From the NCBI GenBank assembly GCA_040880285.1, contig JBBDIT010000014.1, positions 1-64,000 of the forward strand: a stretch of DNA of 64,000 nucleotides, read 5' to 3'. Both the position numbers and the translations under genes were made by a program. The notes beneath the pieces are model-generated. The model saw only the letters and a list, made by a program, of their open reading frames with translations. It had not been told where the DNA came from and ran no database searches. This document shows, in pieces, positions 8,997-17,104 of the stretch; the stretch's first letter is position 1; the number at the start of each line of letters is the position of its first letter. Source of the DNA: JANQJA01 sp040880285. Lineage in GTDB: Bacteria > Pseudomonadota > Gammaproteobacteria > Pseudomonadales > Azotimanducaceae.

Positions 8997-9028
8997 GCTG
9001 TTTTGCGCGCAAGGCGCGCAAAATCAGC
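8997..9028 (+). terminator. Strong hairpin 1 downstream of tRNA-Leu, no U tract
   Basis: A 10-bp perfect stem TTTTGCGCGC / GCGCGCAAAA with loop AAG, closed by GCTG/CAGC with one bulged T. It starts two bases after the tRNA CCA end. No T run follows, so it may act as a processing or 3'-end structure more than as a classic intrinsic terminator. Confidence 0.5.
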
Positions 9029-9056
9029 AACCCACTTCGAACACCTCTAAGCGGCA

Positions 9057-9082
9057 GTGTTTTCGCCGAAGGCGAAAATCAC
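9057..9082 (+). repeat. Hairpin 2 with the same architecture as hairpin 1
   Basis: TTTTCGCC / GGCGAAAA with loop GAA, clamped by GTG/CAC and a bulged T at the same position as in hairpin 1. It lies 2 bases before the gap. Two such palindromes in tandem suggest a short palindromic repeat family that may have broken the assembly. Confidence 0.5.
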
Positions 9083-9084
9083 GA

Positions 9085-9184
9085 NNNNNNNNNNNNNNNN
9101 NNNNNNNNNNNNNNNNNNNNNNNNNNNNNNNNNNNNNNNNNNNNNNNNNNNNNNNNNNNNNNNNNNNNNNNNNNNNNNNNNNNN
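9085..9184. other. Assembly gap (100 N placeholder) downstream of tRNA-Leu
   Basis: Exactly 100 N in non-coding sequence directly after two palindromic hairpins. True length and content are unknown. Confidence 0.95.
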
Positions 9185-9493
9185 GGGCTTTGACTCCGTT
9201 CAGCGTTTGAAGGAAACTAGCACTGAGTTAAACCCCAAATAGGGATGAACCAACGACGATGATGATCCAGGCACACTAATCGCTGCAAAGGCAGAGATTC
9301 AATCAATCCGGGACCGGCACCACTCAACTTACGCCTGGTCGCCGAGCACCTGATTCAATACCAGACTTCCCCTCTTCTTTGCAGCTCACCTGAGCCCACG
9401 AAACCGTGAAGAGGAGGAACCCGCCAATGAAGCACCAGTGTTAATCGAACGTTGAGACCGACAAGATTTCATCACTTTTAAGGAACTTCTATT
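9185..9493. other. 309-bp non-coding stretch, no recognised feature
   Basis: Sequence between the gap and the small basic protein gene. I see no tRNA, no long reading frame and no clear repeat. The last 15 bases hold the AAGGAA ribosome-binding site of the next gene, so its promoter must also be here, but no convincing -35/-10 pair stands out. Confidence 0.5.
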
Positions 9494-9595
9494 ATGGCCA
9501 AAGGTAGAGATAAAAAGAAAGTGAACGACAAAAGCAAACCCGCCAAGTCGTTGAAAGAAAAACGTAAAGAGAAAAAAGCCAAAAAAGGTGGCTAA
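9494..9595 (+). CDS. 33-residue lysine-rich basic protein
   Basis: Very short gene encoding MAKGRDKKKVNDK followed by a Lys/Glu/Arg-rich helix and ending KKGG. About 17 of 33 residues are basic and there are no aromatic residues. Support for it being real: AAGGAA 8-10 bases before the ATG, a perfect intrinsic terminator 18 bases after the stop, and a composition unlike random sequence. I recall similar short Lys-rich hypothetical proteins in other gammaproteobacteria, but assign no function; RNA or ribosome binding is a guess from charge. Confidence 0.65.
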   Translation: MAKGRDKKKVNDKSKPAKSLKEKRKEKKAKKGG

Positions 9596-9612
9596 AGAGA
9601 ACCGTTAGGTAG

Positions 9613-9649
9613 AGTAAGCCCGGCCATTGCCGGGCTTACTTTTTATTTT
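9613..9649 (+). terminator. Intrinsic terminator of the small basic protein gene
   Basis: Perfect 11-bp stem GTAAGCCCGGC / GCCGGGCTTAC with CATT loop, followed by TTTTTATTTT. It abuts the stop codon of the convergent gene at 9643; the reverse orientation lacks a T run. Confidence 0.93.
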
Positions 9650-10767
9650 GCACCGTCCAGATAATCGACAAATCCGGCCGGGGCATAGGGCCCCACACAA
9701 ATTTGCTCCAACACACCAACACCGGATCGCTGGCCGTCGGAAGCTTTTACAATTTGCTGTGTGTGCAAGTTATGCGGGTCCAGCATATCGAGTTGGCGCG
9801 GGTCGAAAGAATCACTGCCGATCGCAAGCTCCCCCTTCCACATCCCCTGTTTCCACTCCGGATGCGAATAGCCAAGGCCCTTCATCTGGAATGTCAGGAT
9901 GGGTTCAAGAGCGATGGTTCGGGTCGCCCCATCCAGTTCAATCAGGTCGATCTCGGCCGATTTCGCAAGGCGCGTGCCCTTGTGATATTGAACCCGATGT
10001 ACCGCCGTCAGCTTTCGATCCACCAAACCGTCTTCGACCCCGGGGACTTGCGCTTCATTTGCATACAAAGGTGCAGTGAGGCCCTCACGAACCAGCGGTT
10101 CGCCACGGTTGCCGTCGAAAAAGATCGCGTGTGAAATGTGGTCATCCCAAAACAGCGGCGCCCACAAAAAGAACGCGCCACCGGGCCGGTTCGGCGCACC
10201 CCCGGTTTCCGGTTCTCCCACACCGCGGACACCCCAGGAGCGGTCCTTGGTACCAAGACAAATATCATCGTCCACGTCAATCTCGCCATCCGGCGTAGTA
10301 ATCCGGCCCTGCCAGCGACCGAACTGGTCGAACCGGGTCGCATCCATGGCCCGGCGTGTACCAGACCACAACACCTGACGCGCCTCCTGGATCGCCGCTG
10401 TCCGAGTTGAAAATACCAGGTCGCACGCAAGGCCGGTTTCGTTGGTATCCAGTACCACTCGTGTAAGGCGCATGGGCTCGAGTATTTCTATCCGAAAGGG
10501 ACCCACCGTCATGTCGGTGCGTTCATCCGGCAGGCGCCGCGAGGCAAAAAAACAGTGCTGCAAGCCACCCGGCTTAACGACGCTGAACGCACAATCCATG
10601 ACACCGCGATGCGGATAGACCGCCAGACCGATGCCAAAATAATAGGAGCCGTCGGGTGCATAACCGTTAAACCAGGTGCGGTCATACACATTACGATCAC
10701 TGGTCGCCGGATGAGCCAGCGGTTCCGGCGTCTGGTGAACAGGATAATCATCGAGTTTGTTGAGCAT
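9643..10767 (-). CDS. Lipocalin-like (AttH / DUF7064-DUF7065 type) uncharacterised protein
   Basis: A 374-residue soluble protein without signal peptide or membrane helices. The pattern of alternating beta strands and the segment Y-D-R-T-W-F-N-G-Y-x-x-D-G-S-Y-Y-F-G-I-G resemble the two-barrel lipocalin-like family that includes AttH and hydroxyneurosporene-synthase-like proteins (DUF7065 then DUF7064). Members often sit in lipid or steroid catabolic loci, but no such genes flank it here. AGGA lies 8 bases before the ATG. Function unknown; family assignment is from memory of the motif. Confidence 0.6.
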   Translation of the reverse strand: MLNKLDDYPVHQTPEPLAHPATSDRNVYDRTWFNGYAPDGSYYFGIGLAVYPHRGVMDCAFSVVKPGGLQHCFFASRRLPDERTDMTVGPFRIEILEPMRLTRVVLDTNETGLACDLVFSTRTAAIQEARQVLWSGTRRAMDATRFDQFGRWQGRITTPDGEIDVDDDICLGTKDRSWGVRGVGEPETGGAPNRPGGAFFLWAPLFWDDHISHAIFFDGNRGEPLVREGLTAPLYANEAQVPGVEDGLVDRKLTAVHRVQYHKGTRLAKSAEIDLIELDGATRTIALEPILTFQMKGLGYSHPEWKQGMWKGELAIGSDSFDPRQLDMLDPHNLHTQQIVKASDGQRSGVGVLEQICVGPYAPAGFVDYLDGAK

Positions 10768-10853
10768 AGGTCGGTCCTGACAATCCCGGAAACCCAGTAT
10801 GGTATCGTACTCTAACGATAAAAGTCTGGATGTGGGAGAAAGGCGAGCGCACC

Positions 10854-11264
10854 ATGGATGAGGACCTTATCAAGGCCTATCGCGAAACAGACTATGTAGT
10901 AGACGATGACCCGCCACTCATCCTTAAGATTGATGAGCGCAACGACGGCGTACGCATACTGTTCGCGAGTTTTAACGTCGAGTCGGCGGCTTTTATTACG
11001 GCATGGAATCCGCACAGTCAACCGCTGGACCTGAATGAGAATATCGACCGGCAATTGCAGTTGCTGGCCCTGATCGAACAGATGCGGCTCAATTACTTTC
11101 CCGGGCGGGGTGAGCATCCGGATGGCAATTGGTCAGAAGACAGTTATCTTGTCCTCGGTATTACCCAGGACAAGGCACTACAACTGGCAGTCCATTTCGA
11201 CCAGGATGCATTCGTTTGGATACCCAATACCGGCACACCGGAACTCATCGAGACTTCGGCGTAG
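10854..11264 (+). CDS. DUF3293 family protein
   Basis: A 136-residue cytoplasmic protein. The family hallmarks are an N-terminal AYRETDYVV segment and the phrase AAFITAWNPHSQPL, followed by a C-terminal AVHFDQDAFVWI. The function of DUF3293 is not known. The start MDEDLIKAYRE is preferred over an in-frame ATG eight codons upstream because it aligns with the family start. Divergent from the preceding gene across 86 bp. Confidence 0.75.
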   Translation: MDEDLIKAYRETDYVVDDDPPLILKIDERNDGVRILFASFNVESAAFITAWNPHSQPLDLNENIDRQLQLLALIEQMRLNYFPGRGEHPDGNWSEDSYLVLGITQDKALQLAVHFDQDAFVWIPNTGTPELIETSA

Positions 11265-11379
11265 TCGTCGTCACGGCGTGGTTTCAATCTCCGCTACATT
11301 GACGCCATGGCTGACCCGTCACGCTGCCTGCCCTGGGCGCGACCAACGAGCTGCGCCAGCTGAGGCTCGCACGTGGCAG

Positions 11380-11778
11380 TCACCAGATCGTTTCGACATG
11401 TGGATAGTCAAGAAGCTTTCGGTCCGCCGTTACGATGACTGCTCGCAGTTGTTGCGCCGTCGCAACGATCATTCGATCCGCCGGGTCCTTGTGAAACGGT
11501 TCCGGTAGCGAAGTCGAGCGTAGTGCAATGCGGTTGTCGACCGGAACAATACGGAACTGAGGCAGCCTTTCAACGTGCGCCAACCAGTCAAAGACATCCA
11601 TCGTCAAAGTCAATCGAGATTTCTGGACGAGCATGGCGATCTCCCATGCTGAGATGGACGAGACGATCAGCCTGTTCCCCCGGCCCACCTGTTTGTCGAT
11701 CTCACGCCTCGCCACTGACGACAACCTGCGCTTGTCACTCAGCCACCAGACCAGGGCGTGCGTGTCCAGAACGATCAT
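11380..11778 (-). CDS. vapC: VapC-like PIN-domain toxin ribonuclease
   Basis: A 132-residue PIN-domain protein. Acidic catalytic residues are in their expected places: D5 (MIVLDTHALVWW), E46 (ISAWEIAML), D98/D101 (KDPADRMIVATA) and D119 (VTADRKL). Such proteins cleave tRNA or rRNA when freed from their antitoxin. Its start overlaps the antitoxin stop by 4 nt, the usual antitoxin-first operon. Confidence 0.9.
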   Translation of the reverse strand: MIVLDTHALVWWLSDKRRLSSVARREIDKQVGRGNRLIVSSISAWEIAMLVQKSRLTLTMDVFDWLAHVERLPQFRIVPVDNRIALRSTSLPEPFHKDPADRMIVATAQQLRAVIVTADRKLLDYPHVETIW

Positions 11779-12008
11779 TCGTTAGCGTCCCAGTCCTCTG
11801 TAACGGGATCATCGGGACTGAGGTACTCGATCACGCTGCCTTTCAGATAATCCGTCGAGGTATCGCTGACTCCGCAAGAGTTGTAGGGTCGCAGCTCAAG
11901 TACCGGCCTACCATGATCGGTGATGATGATCCCCTGTCCAGTCTCTTGTACCCGGCGCATGATCTCAAGCGCATGGGGCTTGAATTTCGACTTGCTGATC
12001 TCTTCCAT
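11775..12008 (-). CDS. Phd/YefM-type antitoxin
   Basis: A 77-residue antitoxin with the Phd/YefM fold signature: SKSKFKPHALEIMRRVQETGQGIIITDHGRPVLELRPY. The acidic C-terminal tail (SPDDPVTEDWDANE) would neutralise the PIN toxin encoded immediately downstream. Phd-type antitoxins repress their own operon by binding palindromes; a perfect palindrome lies 6-19 bases upstream of this start. Confidence 0.88.
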   Translation of the reverse strand: MEEISKSKFKPHALEIMRRVQETGQGIIITDHGRPVLELRPYNSCGVSDTSTDYLKGSVIEYLSPDDPVTEDWDANE

Positions 12009-12013
12009 TAATT

Positions 12014-12041
12014 ATGACCATGGTCATCTATCCCTGGTCAT
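12014..12041 (-). promoter_or_regulatory. Operator palindrome of the toxin-antitoxin operon
   Basis: ATGACCATGGTCAT (12014-12027) is a perfect 14-bp palindrome, and a further half site TGGTCAT follows at 12035-12041. It occupies the place where a ribosome-binding site would be expected for the antitoxin, and no Shine-Dalgarno is visible, so transcription may start inside it and give a near-leaderless mRNA. Confidence 0.55.
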
Positions 12042-12373
12042 TTTATCTCAAACTCTCCTATGAATGACGATCAACATCTTGAACTTTATTCAGATTCCCC
12101 ACCGGCAGCATGAGTGAGCATGCTGCTCGCCATCACGTAACGTCAGAACCCAGCAACAGTAAGCTTCGTGCATACGACGCGGCGTCGGCGAGTCCCACGC
12201 CCACGATGTTGGTAGCCGTCGCAATCCGACTGATAGTCCCCGCGTGATAACGATCCTCTTCCTCTTGCACTTGTCCCTCTCACCACTAAGTACGACAGCG
12301 AACAGATAACAATAAACCAAGCCTACATAGTATCCGGGCAGACGCCCAGCAATCAGACTCGGGAATAAATGAA
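12042..12373. other. Non-coding stretch upstream of the M48 protease gene
   Basis: About 330 bp. A reverse-strand reading frame of 76 codons here has cysteine-rich, non-protein-like composition and no ribosome-binding site, so I do not call it. The promoter of the protease gene should lie near the 3' end. Nothing else recognised. Confidence 0.45.
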
Positions 12374-13195
12374 ATGAAAACCGTTACAAAGATCCTGGTC
12401 ACAAGTTGTCTTGGGTTGTCCCTGATAAGCGTTTCCGGATGCGAAACCACGACGATGGGCAGTAATGTGGGGGCAGACCGTTCACAGCTGCTACTGGTTT
12501 CTTCTGAACAACTCGACCAGATGGCCCACGAGGCCTATACCCAACTCAAAGCCGATGCCACCGGCAAAGGCGTACTGAACAAAGATGGAGCGATGCTCAA
12601 TCGGGTACGCAATATTGCGGCGCGCCTGCAAGCACAGACCGGCGTATTCCGTAGGGATGCCCCCGGTTGGCCGTGGCAAGTCAACGTCATCACCAGTGAG
12701 TCGCTCAACGCCTTCTGCATGCCTGGCGGCAGGATCATGGTGTATTCAGGCTTGATCACCCAACTCAATTTGACTAACAACGAAATCGCTATTGTGCTGG
12801 GCCACGAGATTGCCCATGCCCTGCGTGAGCATTCGAGAGAGCAGGTTTCCAACGCCATGGCAGCCCAGACCGCTATCGGCATCGGTGCTGCGGTATTCGG
12901 TGTTGGTGAAGGTGCTACCAATCTGGCCGGCGCCGGTTACCAGGCCCTGGTTGCAACGAGGTTCAGTCGCGATCATGAAACCGAAGCGGACCGCATGGGT
13001 CTGGAACTGACTGCAAGGGCTGGCTATGACCCTCGCGCAGGCGTGACCCTGTGGCAGAAAATGATCAACGCCAACCAGGGTGGAGCGCCGCCGGAATTTC
13101 TCAGCTCACACCCTGCGCAAGCGAGTCGCGTACGCGAAATCGAGAAACTGTTACCGACAGTGATACCTCTCTATCAAGCTGCGAGTCATAAATGA
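12374..13195 (+). CDS. M48-family metalloprotease lipoprotein (LoiP/YggG-like)
   Basis: Zinc protease anchored to the outer membrane by lipidation. The signal peptide ends in the lipobox V-S-G-C (Cys23). The zinc site is HEIAH (144-148) with the third ligand in H-E-T-E-A-D (around Glu204). The 273-residue length and the absence of TPR repeats resemble Escherichia coli LoiP more than BepA. It precedes sodB by 20 bp on the same strand, so the two may be co-transcribed as an envelope/oxidative stress pair. Confidence 0.9.
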   Translation: MKTVTKILVTSCLGLSLISVSGCETTTMGSNVGADRSQLLLVSSEQLDQMAHEAYTQLKADATGKGVLNKDGAMLNRVRNIAARLQAQTGVFRRDAPGWPWQVNVITSESLNAFCMPGGRIMVYSGLITQLNLTNNEIAIVLGHEIAHALREHSREQVSNAMAAQTAIGIGAAVFGVGEGATNLAGAGYQALVATRFSRDHETEADRMGLELTARAGYDPRAGVTLWQKMINANQGGAPPEFLSSHPAQASRVREIEKLLPTVIPLYQAASHK

Positions 13196-13215
13196 AGACC
13201 AAAAGGAGTCCCGCT

Positions 13216-13803
13216 GTGGCGTTCACACTTCCTGCCCTACCCTATTCAAAAGATGCGCTCATGCCGCATATGTCGCCCGAAACTCTTGAGTTTCACCATG
13301 GCGAACACCACCAGGCCTATGTGGACAAACTGAACGAAATGATTGATGGCACCCCGTTCAAGAACATGAGCCTTGAGTCGATTATCAAAAAGTCCTCAGG
13401 TCCACTGTTCAACAATGCCGCACAGGTGTGGAACCATACGTTCTTTTGGAACTGCATGGGCCCGAACGCTGGCGGTAAGCCTGAAGGCGAACTTGCAGAG
13501 GTCATCGAAGCGACATTCGGCTCATTCAAAGCCTTTAAGGAAAACTTTACCGAGACCAGCGTGAGCCATTTCGGGTCTGGCTGGGGCTGGCTGGTCCTGA
13601 ACAAGCGCGGAAAGCTCGAAGTCATGAGCACGTCAGACGCTCACAATCCAATTAAAGGAGACCACACGCCGCTTTTGACCTGCGATGTTTGGGAACACGC
13701 CTACTACATCGACTACCGTAACCGTCGTCCCGATTTTATCGACGCGTTCTGGCACCTGGTGAACTGGGATTTTGTCGCAGAGAATTTTGCCCAGGCGCAG
13801 TAA
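13216..13803 (+). CDS. sodB: Iron superoxide dismutase
   Basis: Converts superoxide to oxygen and peroxide in the cytoplasm. The GTG start is chosen because it has AAAGGAG seven bases upstream and gives metal ligands at H27, H74, D157 and H161, the exact Escherichia coli SodB numbering; an in-frame ATG eight codons upstream overlaps the protease gene stop. WNCMGPNAGGKP supports iron rather than manganese. Length is 195 residues. Confidence 0.96.
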   Translation: MAFTLPALPYSKDALMPHMSPETLEFHHGEHHQAYVDKLNEMIDGTPFKNMSLESIIKKSSGPLFNNAAQVWNHTFFWNCMGPNAGGKPEGELAEVIEATFGSFKAFKENFTETSVSHFGSGWGWLVLNKRGKLEVMSTSDAHNPIKGDHTPLLTCDVWEHAYYIDYRNRRPDFIDAFWHLVNWDFVAENFAQAQ

Positions 13804-13804
13804 G

Positions 13805-13830
13805 GGGGTCGGAGTCACTACTCCGACCCC
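13805..13830 (+). terminator. Hairpin between convergent sodB and RidA-like genes
   Basis: Perfect 11-bp stem GGGGTCGGAGT / ACTCCGACCCC with loop CACT, one base after the sodB stop. The following ACAGTTTCCT has only a short T run, so termination is plausible but not typical. Confidence 0.6.
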
Positions 13831-13838
13831 ACAGTTTC

Positions 13839-14223
13839 CTACGCTGGGTGCAGGGTCACTTCAGCTTCGATCTCCACCGGGATTCGGAACGGCAACTCAG
13901 CGAGACCTACCGCACTGCGAGCGTGGCGGCCAACTTCTGGTCCGAACACCTCAATGATCAAGTCGGTAAAGCCGTTGATGACGGCAGGCTGCTCGTAAAA
14001 GCCGGGCGCGGAGTTAACCATGCCAAAGACGCGTATCCAGGCGGCNNNNNNNNNNNNNNNNNNNNNNNNNNNNNNNNNNNNNNNNNNNNNNNNNNNNNNN
14101 NNNNNNNNNNNNNNNNNNNNNNNNNNNNNNNNNNNNNNNNNNNNNACCCCGTGGTAACAACAGGGGTGAGGGGAGCACCAGTCCCAGCTCCTCAAGTCTT
14201 CGATCAATCTTGCCAGTGGTCAT
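13839..14223 (-). CDS. RidA/YjgF-YER057c-UK114 family protein, interrupted by gap
   Basis: The N-terminal 26 residues (MTTGKIDRRLEELGLVLPSP...) and C-terminal 68 residues (VNSAPGFYEQPAVINGFTDL...EVFGPEVGRHARSAVG) match the two ends of the roughly 153-residue YjgF-like subfamily. These deaminate reactive enamines/imines or have related unknown roles. The two halves are out of frame across the 100-N gap, which shows the placeholder length is wrong; about 58 residues (about 175 nt) are missing. No frameshift needs to be assumed. Confidence 0.82.
14046..14145. other. Assembly gap (100 N placeholder) inside the RidA-like gene
   Basis: Exactly 100 N. Family length predicts about 175 nt of missing coding sequence. 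Confidence 0.95.
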
Positions 14224-14393
14224 GAGACACCTAACCAAACAAACCCGGGAAAGAGTCTACACGTCTGGCCAGGTACTTGCTGATCAATGTCCGATGGTCT
14301 GCCTTGATCCCGTCGTAGTGGTAGTATCAGTTGGCGCTACACGCGTAGACGTGCCGCCACTTTGAATCGGTTCAGCGAATAGAGGGAAAGTGT

Positions 14394-16763
14394 ATGAACA
14401 TCAAACACCTGTTGTCCGTCAGTGCCGGCATCGCGCTGGCAAGCCTGCAATACGCCTCTCTCGCCTCGCCCCCCGTCAACACGACTGACCTCGTAACACC
14501 AGGCCTGATCGAACCCGTCGAGATCATCACCGACCAATGGGGCGTGCCACACATCTACGCAAGCAATCAACATGACCTGTTCTTTGCCCAGGGCTTTAAC
14601 GCGGCGCGGGATCGGCTGTTCCAGTTCGAAATCTGGCGCCGCAAGGCCCTTGGCCTTTTGGCAGAAGTGCAAGGTGAAGCGGCCATTGCTCATGACGAGG
14701 GCGCGCGCCTGTTGCGCTACCGCGGCGACATTAATGCCGAGATGAGCCACTATCACGATGATGGTGGGCAGATCATCAATGCCTTTGTTGCCGGTGTGAA
14801 TGCGTTTATCGATCTGACGGAAGCAGACCCTGCACTACTCCCCTTTGAATTTAAAGTATTGGGTATCAAGCCAGGACATTGGACACCGGAAGTCGTTATC
14901 TCACGCCACAACGCGCTCACCGGTGGCATTGCCTCTGAAATCATGTTGGCCAAAACGGTCACCGCCCTGGGTGCGGAGCGTGCGATGGAGGTCCTGCCCC
15001 CGGAACGGCCCCACCCCATTATCCATATTCCCGGCATCGACCTGGCGCGGATCACTGATGAGATCATGGCCAAGTACCGGGCGTCACGCAGCATGCCGGC
15101 CTTCGGGGCGCCCCCGGTTGCACTCGTTGGGGAACAGGACCTGCTCGATCCGCTCGGCATGATCGAGAACATCGGCAGCAACAACTGGGTTATTGCCGGC
15201 AGCAAAACAAAAAGCGGCAAGCCCATTATGGCCAACGATCCGCACCGCAGTATCCAGAATCCTTCACTTCGCTACATGGCGCACCTGAACGCGCCTGGCT
15301 GGAATGTGATCGGGGCTGGTGAACCGGTGCTGCCGGGCATTTCCATCGGCCATAACGACCATGGCGCGTGGGGTCTCACGATCTTTCAGATCGATCAGGA
15401 AGACCTCTATGTATACGAAACAAATCCGGACAATCCCGATCAATATCGGTACCAGGGGGATTGGCGCGAGATGGAGATTGAAACCGATGTCATCAAGGTG
15501 CGCGGCGCCGATGATGTGCCCATCACGCTGAAGTACTCGATCCATGGCCCCATCCTGTTTGAAGATACTGAACAACATCTGGCGTATGGCCTGCGGGCGG
15601 TTTGGCTGGAACAGGGGGCCGCGCCCTATCTCGCCAGCCTGCGTATGAATCAGGCCACCAGTTGGCCCGAATTCCGGCGGGCCTGCGAGTATTCAGGCCT
15701 GCCAGGCGAGAATATGGTGTGGGCAGATCGCGACGGCAATATTGGCTGGCAGGCCGTCGGCTATACCCCGGTCCGGTTTGGCTGGGACGGCAGGTTACCA
15801 GTGCCGGGCAATGGTGACTATGAATGGCAGGGTACCGTCCCCATCAAGGCCATGCCCCATATCACCAACCCGGAACGGGGATGGTTCGGCACCGCGAACA
15901 ACAACAATGTGCCGAAAAGCTACCCCAATATATTCGCGGACTTCTATTCCGATCCCGCGCGCATACATCGGTTGACCGGGGTGCTGAACGCGGCGATTTC
16001 GCACACCATCGAGGATTCCATGGCACTGCAGTACGACAACAAGTCCATGACGGCGCAACAGGTCACACCCTTCATCACCGCGCTTGATGTGCCACGGGAC
16101 TTGCGCGGAATCATTGCGCTGCTGAAACGATGGGATTTTGTGATGGATCGGAAAAGCGCCGCTGCACTCGTTTATGACAAGTGGGAACTGGCCATGCTTG
16201 AGCGCTTGAACGAAGCGGTTCTGCCCGGCCAGCAAGGGCGGGGAATCGTCACCCGGGTAAAATTGCTTGAATGGGTGCTGTCACCTCCGGCATTTGTGTT
16301 TGGTGACAAACCAACCAGAGAACGGGACCTTATGATGCTCGTGAGCTTGCGCACGGCTGTTGACTTGCTATCGGAACAGTTTGGTGACGACTATACGAAG
16401 TGGCGTTATGGCGATGTCCATGTCGCTCAAATCAGCCATCCCCTCAAAGATCTTGCGGAAGAAGAACAAACCCGGCCACTGGTGTTGGGGTCGCTGCCTC
16501 GTGGTGGCGCCTCCAACACGCTGAATGCAAACCATGGCGATACGCGCCAGTTGTCAGGCGCAAGTTTCAGGATCATTGTTGATACTGCCGATTGGGATTC
16601 TGCCGTGGGTACCAATACACCAGGTCAGTCCGGCGATCCTCGTAGCCCCTTTTACAACAATCTGTTTAAAGGATGGAATGAAGGCAATTACTTTCCTTTG
16701 TACTTTTCCCGGGACCGTATTGAGGAAGTTGCTGAGGGCAGCATCAGGTTGGAGCCGCGGTAG
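14394..16763 (+). CDS. Penicillin acylase family protein (Ntn hydrolase precursor)
   Basis: Secreted N-terminal-nucleophile amidohydrolase. An N-terminal signal peptide (about residues 1-25) precedes the alpha chain, which contains QWGVPHIYA and QGFNAARDRLFQFE. Autocleavage should occur between G261 and S262 in NIGSNNWV, freeing Ser262 as the nucleophile. ANDPH, GxxxPGxxIGHN and the beta-chain Asn region (FGTANNNNVP) are also present. The 789 residues are full length. GAGGGAAA precedes the ATG. Members act on beta-lactam side chains or acyl-homoserine lactones; the natural substrate here is unknown. Confidence 0.93.
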   Translation: MNIKHLLSVSAGIALASLQYASLASPPVNTTDLVTPGLIEPVEIITDQWGVPHIYASNQHDLFFAQGFNAARDRLFQFEIWRRKALGLLAEVQGEAAIAHDEGARLLRYRGDINAEMSHYHDDGGQIINAFVAGVNAFIDLTEADPALLPFEFKVLGIKPGHWTPEVVISRHNALTGGIASEIMLAKTVTALGAERAMEVLPPERPHPIIHIPGIDLARITDEIMAKYRASRSMPAFGAPPVALVGEQDLLDPLGMIENIGSNNWVIAGSKTKSGKPIMANDPHRSIQNPSLRYMAHLNAPGWNVIGAGEPVLPGISIGHNDHGAWGLTIFQIDQEDLYVYETNPDNPDQYRYQGDWREMEIETDVIKVRGADDVPITLKYSIHGPILFEDTEQHLAYGLRAVWLEQGAAPYLASLRMNQATSWPEFRRACEYSGLPGENMVWADRDGNIGWQAVGYTPVRFGWDGRLPVPGNGDYEWQGTVPIKAMPHITNPERGWFGTANNNNVPKSYPNIFADFYSDPARIHRLTGVLNAAISHTIEDSMALQYDNKSMTAQQVTPFITALDVPRDLRGIIALLKRWDFVMDRKSAAALVYDKWELAMLERLNEAVLPGQQGRGIVTRVKLLEWVLSPPAFVFGDKPTRERDLMMLVSLRTAVDLLSEQFGDDYTKWRYGDVHVAQISHPLKDLAEEEQTRPLVLGSLPRGGASNTLNANHGDTRQLSGASFRIIVDTADWDSAVGTNTPGQSGDPRSPFYNNLFKGWNEGNYFPLYFSRDRIEEVAEGSIRLEPR

Positions 16764-16820
16764 CAAAATGAGACTCCGGCTGTTTCACTGCGCGCGCTGG
16801 CAGGATGCAAGCTCCGCTAT

Positions 16821-17081
16821 TTAACCGCCACTCAGGGCCCCGACTATCTGCACCTCGTCGTGTTCTTCCAGGACAAGCTCAACGGTAGTTGCCGGCTCGC
16901 CGCTGACAAAAATACGAATATGCTCACGAATACGGTCCTGTTCATCCAGCATGCGAAATCGGATACCGGGGTAGACTTCGTCCAGATTTTCCAGGACATC
17001 ACCCAGGGTCTCTCCACTTGCGGTGACGCGGGAAGCTCCGCCCGTATAGGCTTGTAATTGGCTGGGAATCATTACATCCAT
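16821..17081 (-). CDS. MoaD/ThiS-family ubiquitin-like sulfur carrier
   Basis: An 86-residue beta-grasp protein ending in the diglycine ALSGG needed for C-terminal thiocarboxylation. The segment TLGDVLENLDEVYPGIRFRMLDEQDRIREHIRIFVSG is typical of the MoaD-like branch. No moaA, moaE, thiG or adenylating-enzyme gene is near. It begins 23 bp after the stop of the Asp-box protein gene, so the two form an operon. AGGGAG is 9 bases before the ATG; a GTG one codon earlier is an alternative start. Confidence 0.85.
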   Translation of the reverse strand: MDVMIPSQLQAYTGGASRVTASGETLGDVLENLDEVYPGIRFRMLDEQDRIREHIRIFVSGEPATTVELVLEEHDEVQIVGALSGG

Positions 17082-17104
17082 CACCCGTCACTCCCTATGG
17101 TCGC

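Noticed and set aside
12090..12320. Reverse-strand 76-codon frame
   Set aside because: Cysteine-rich unnatural composition, no ribosome-binding site, no family resemblance.
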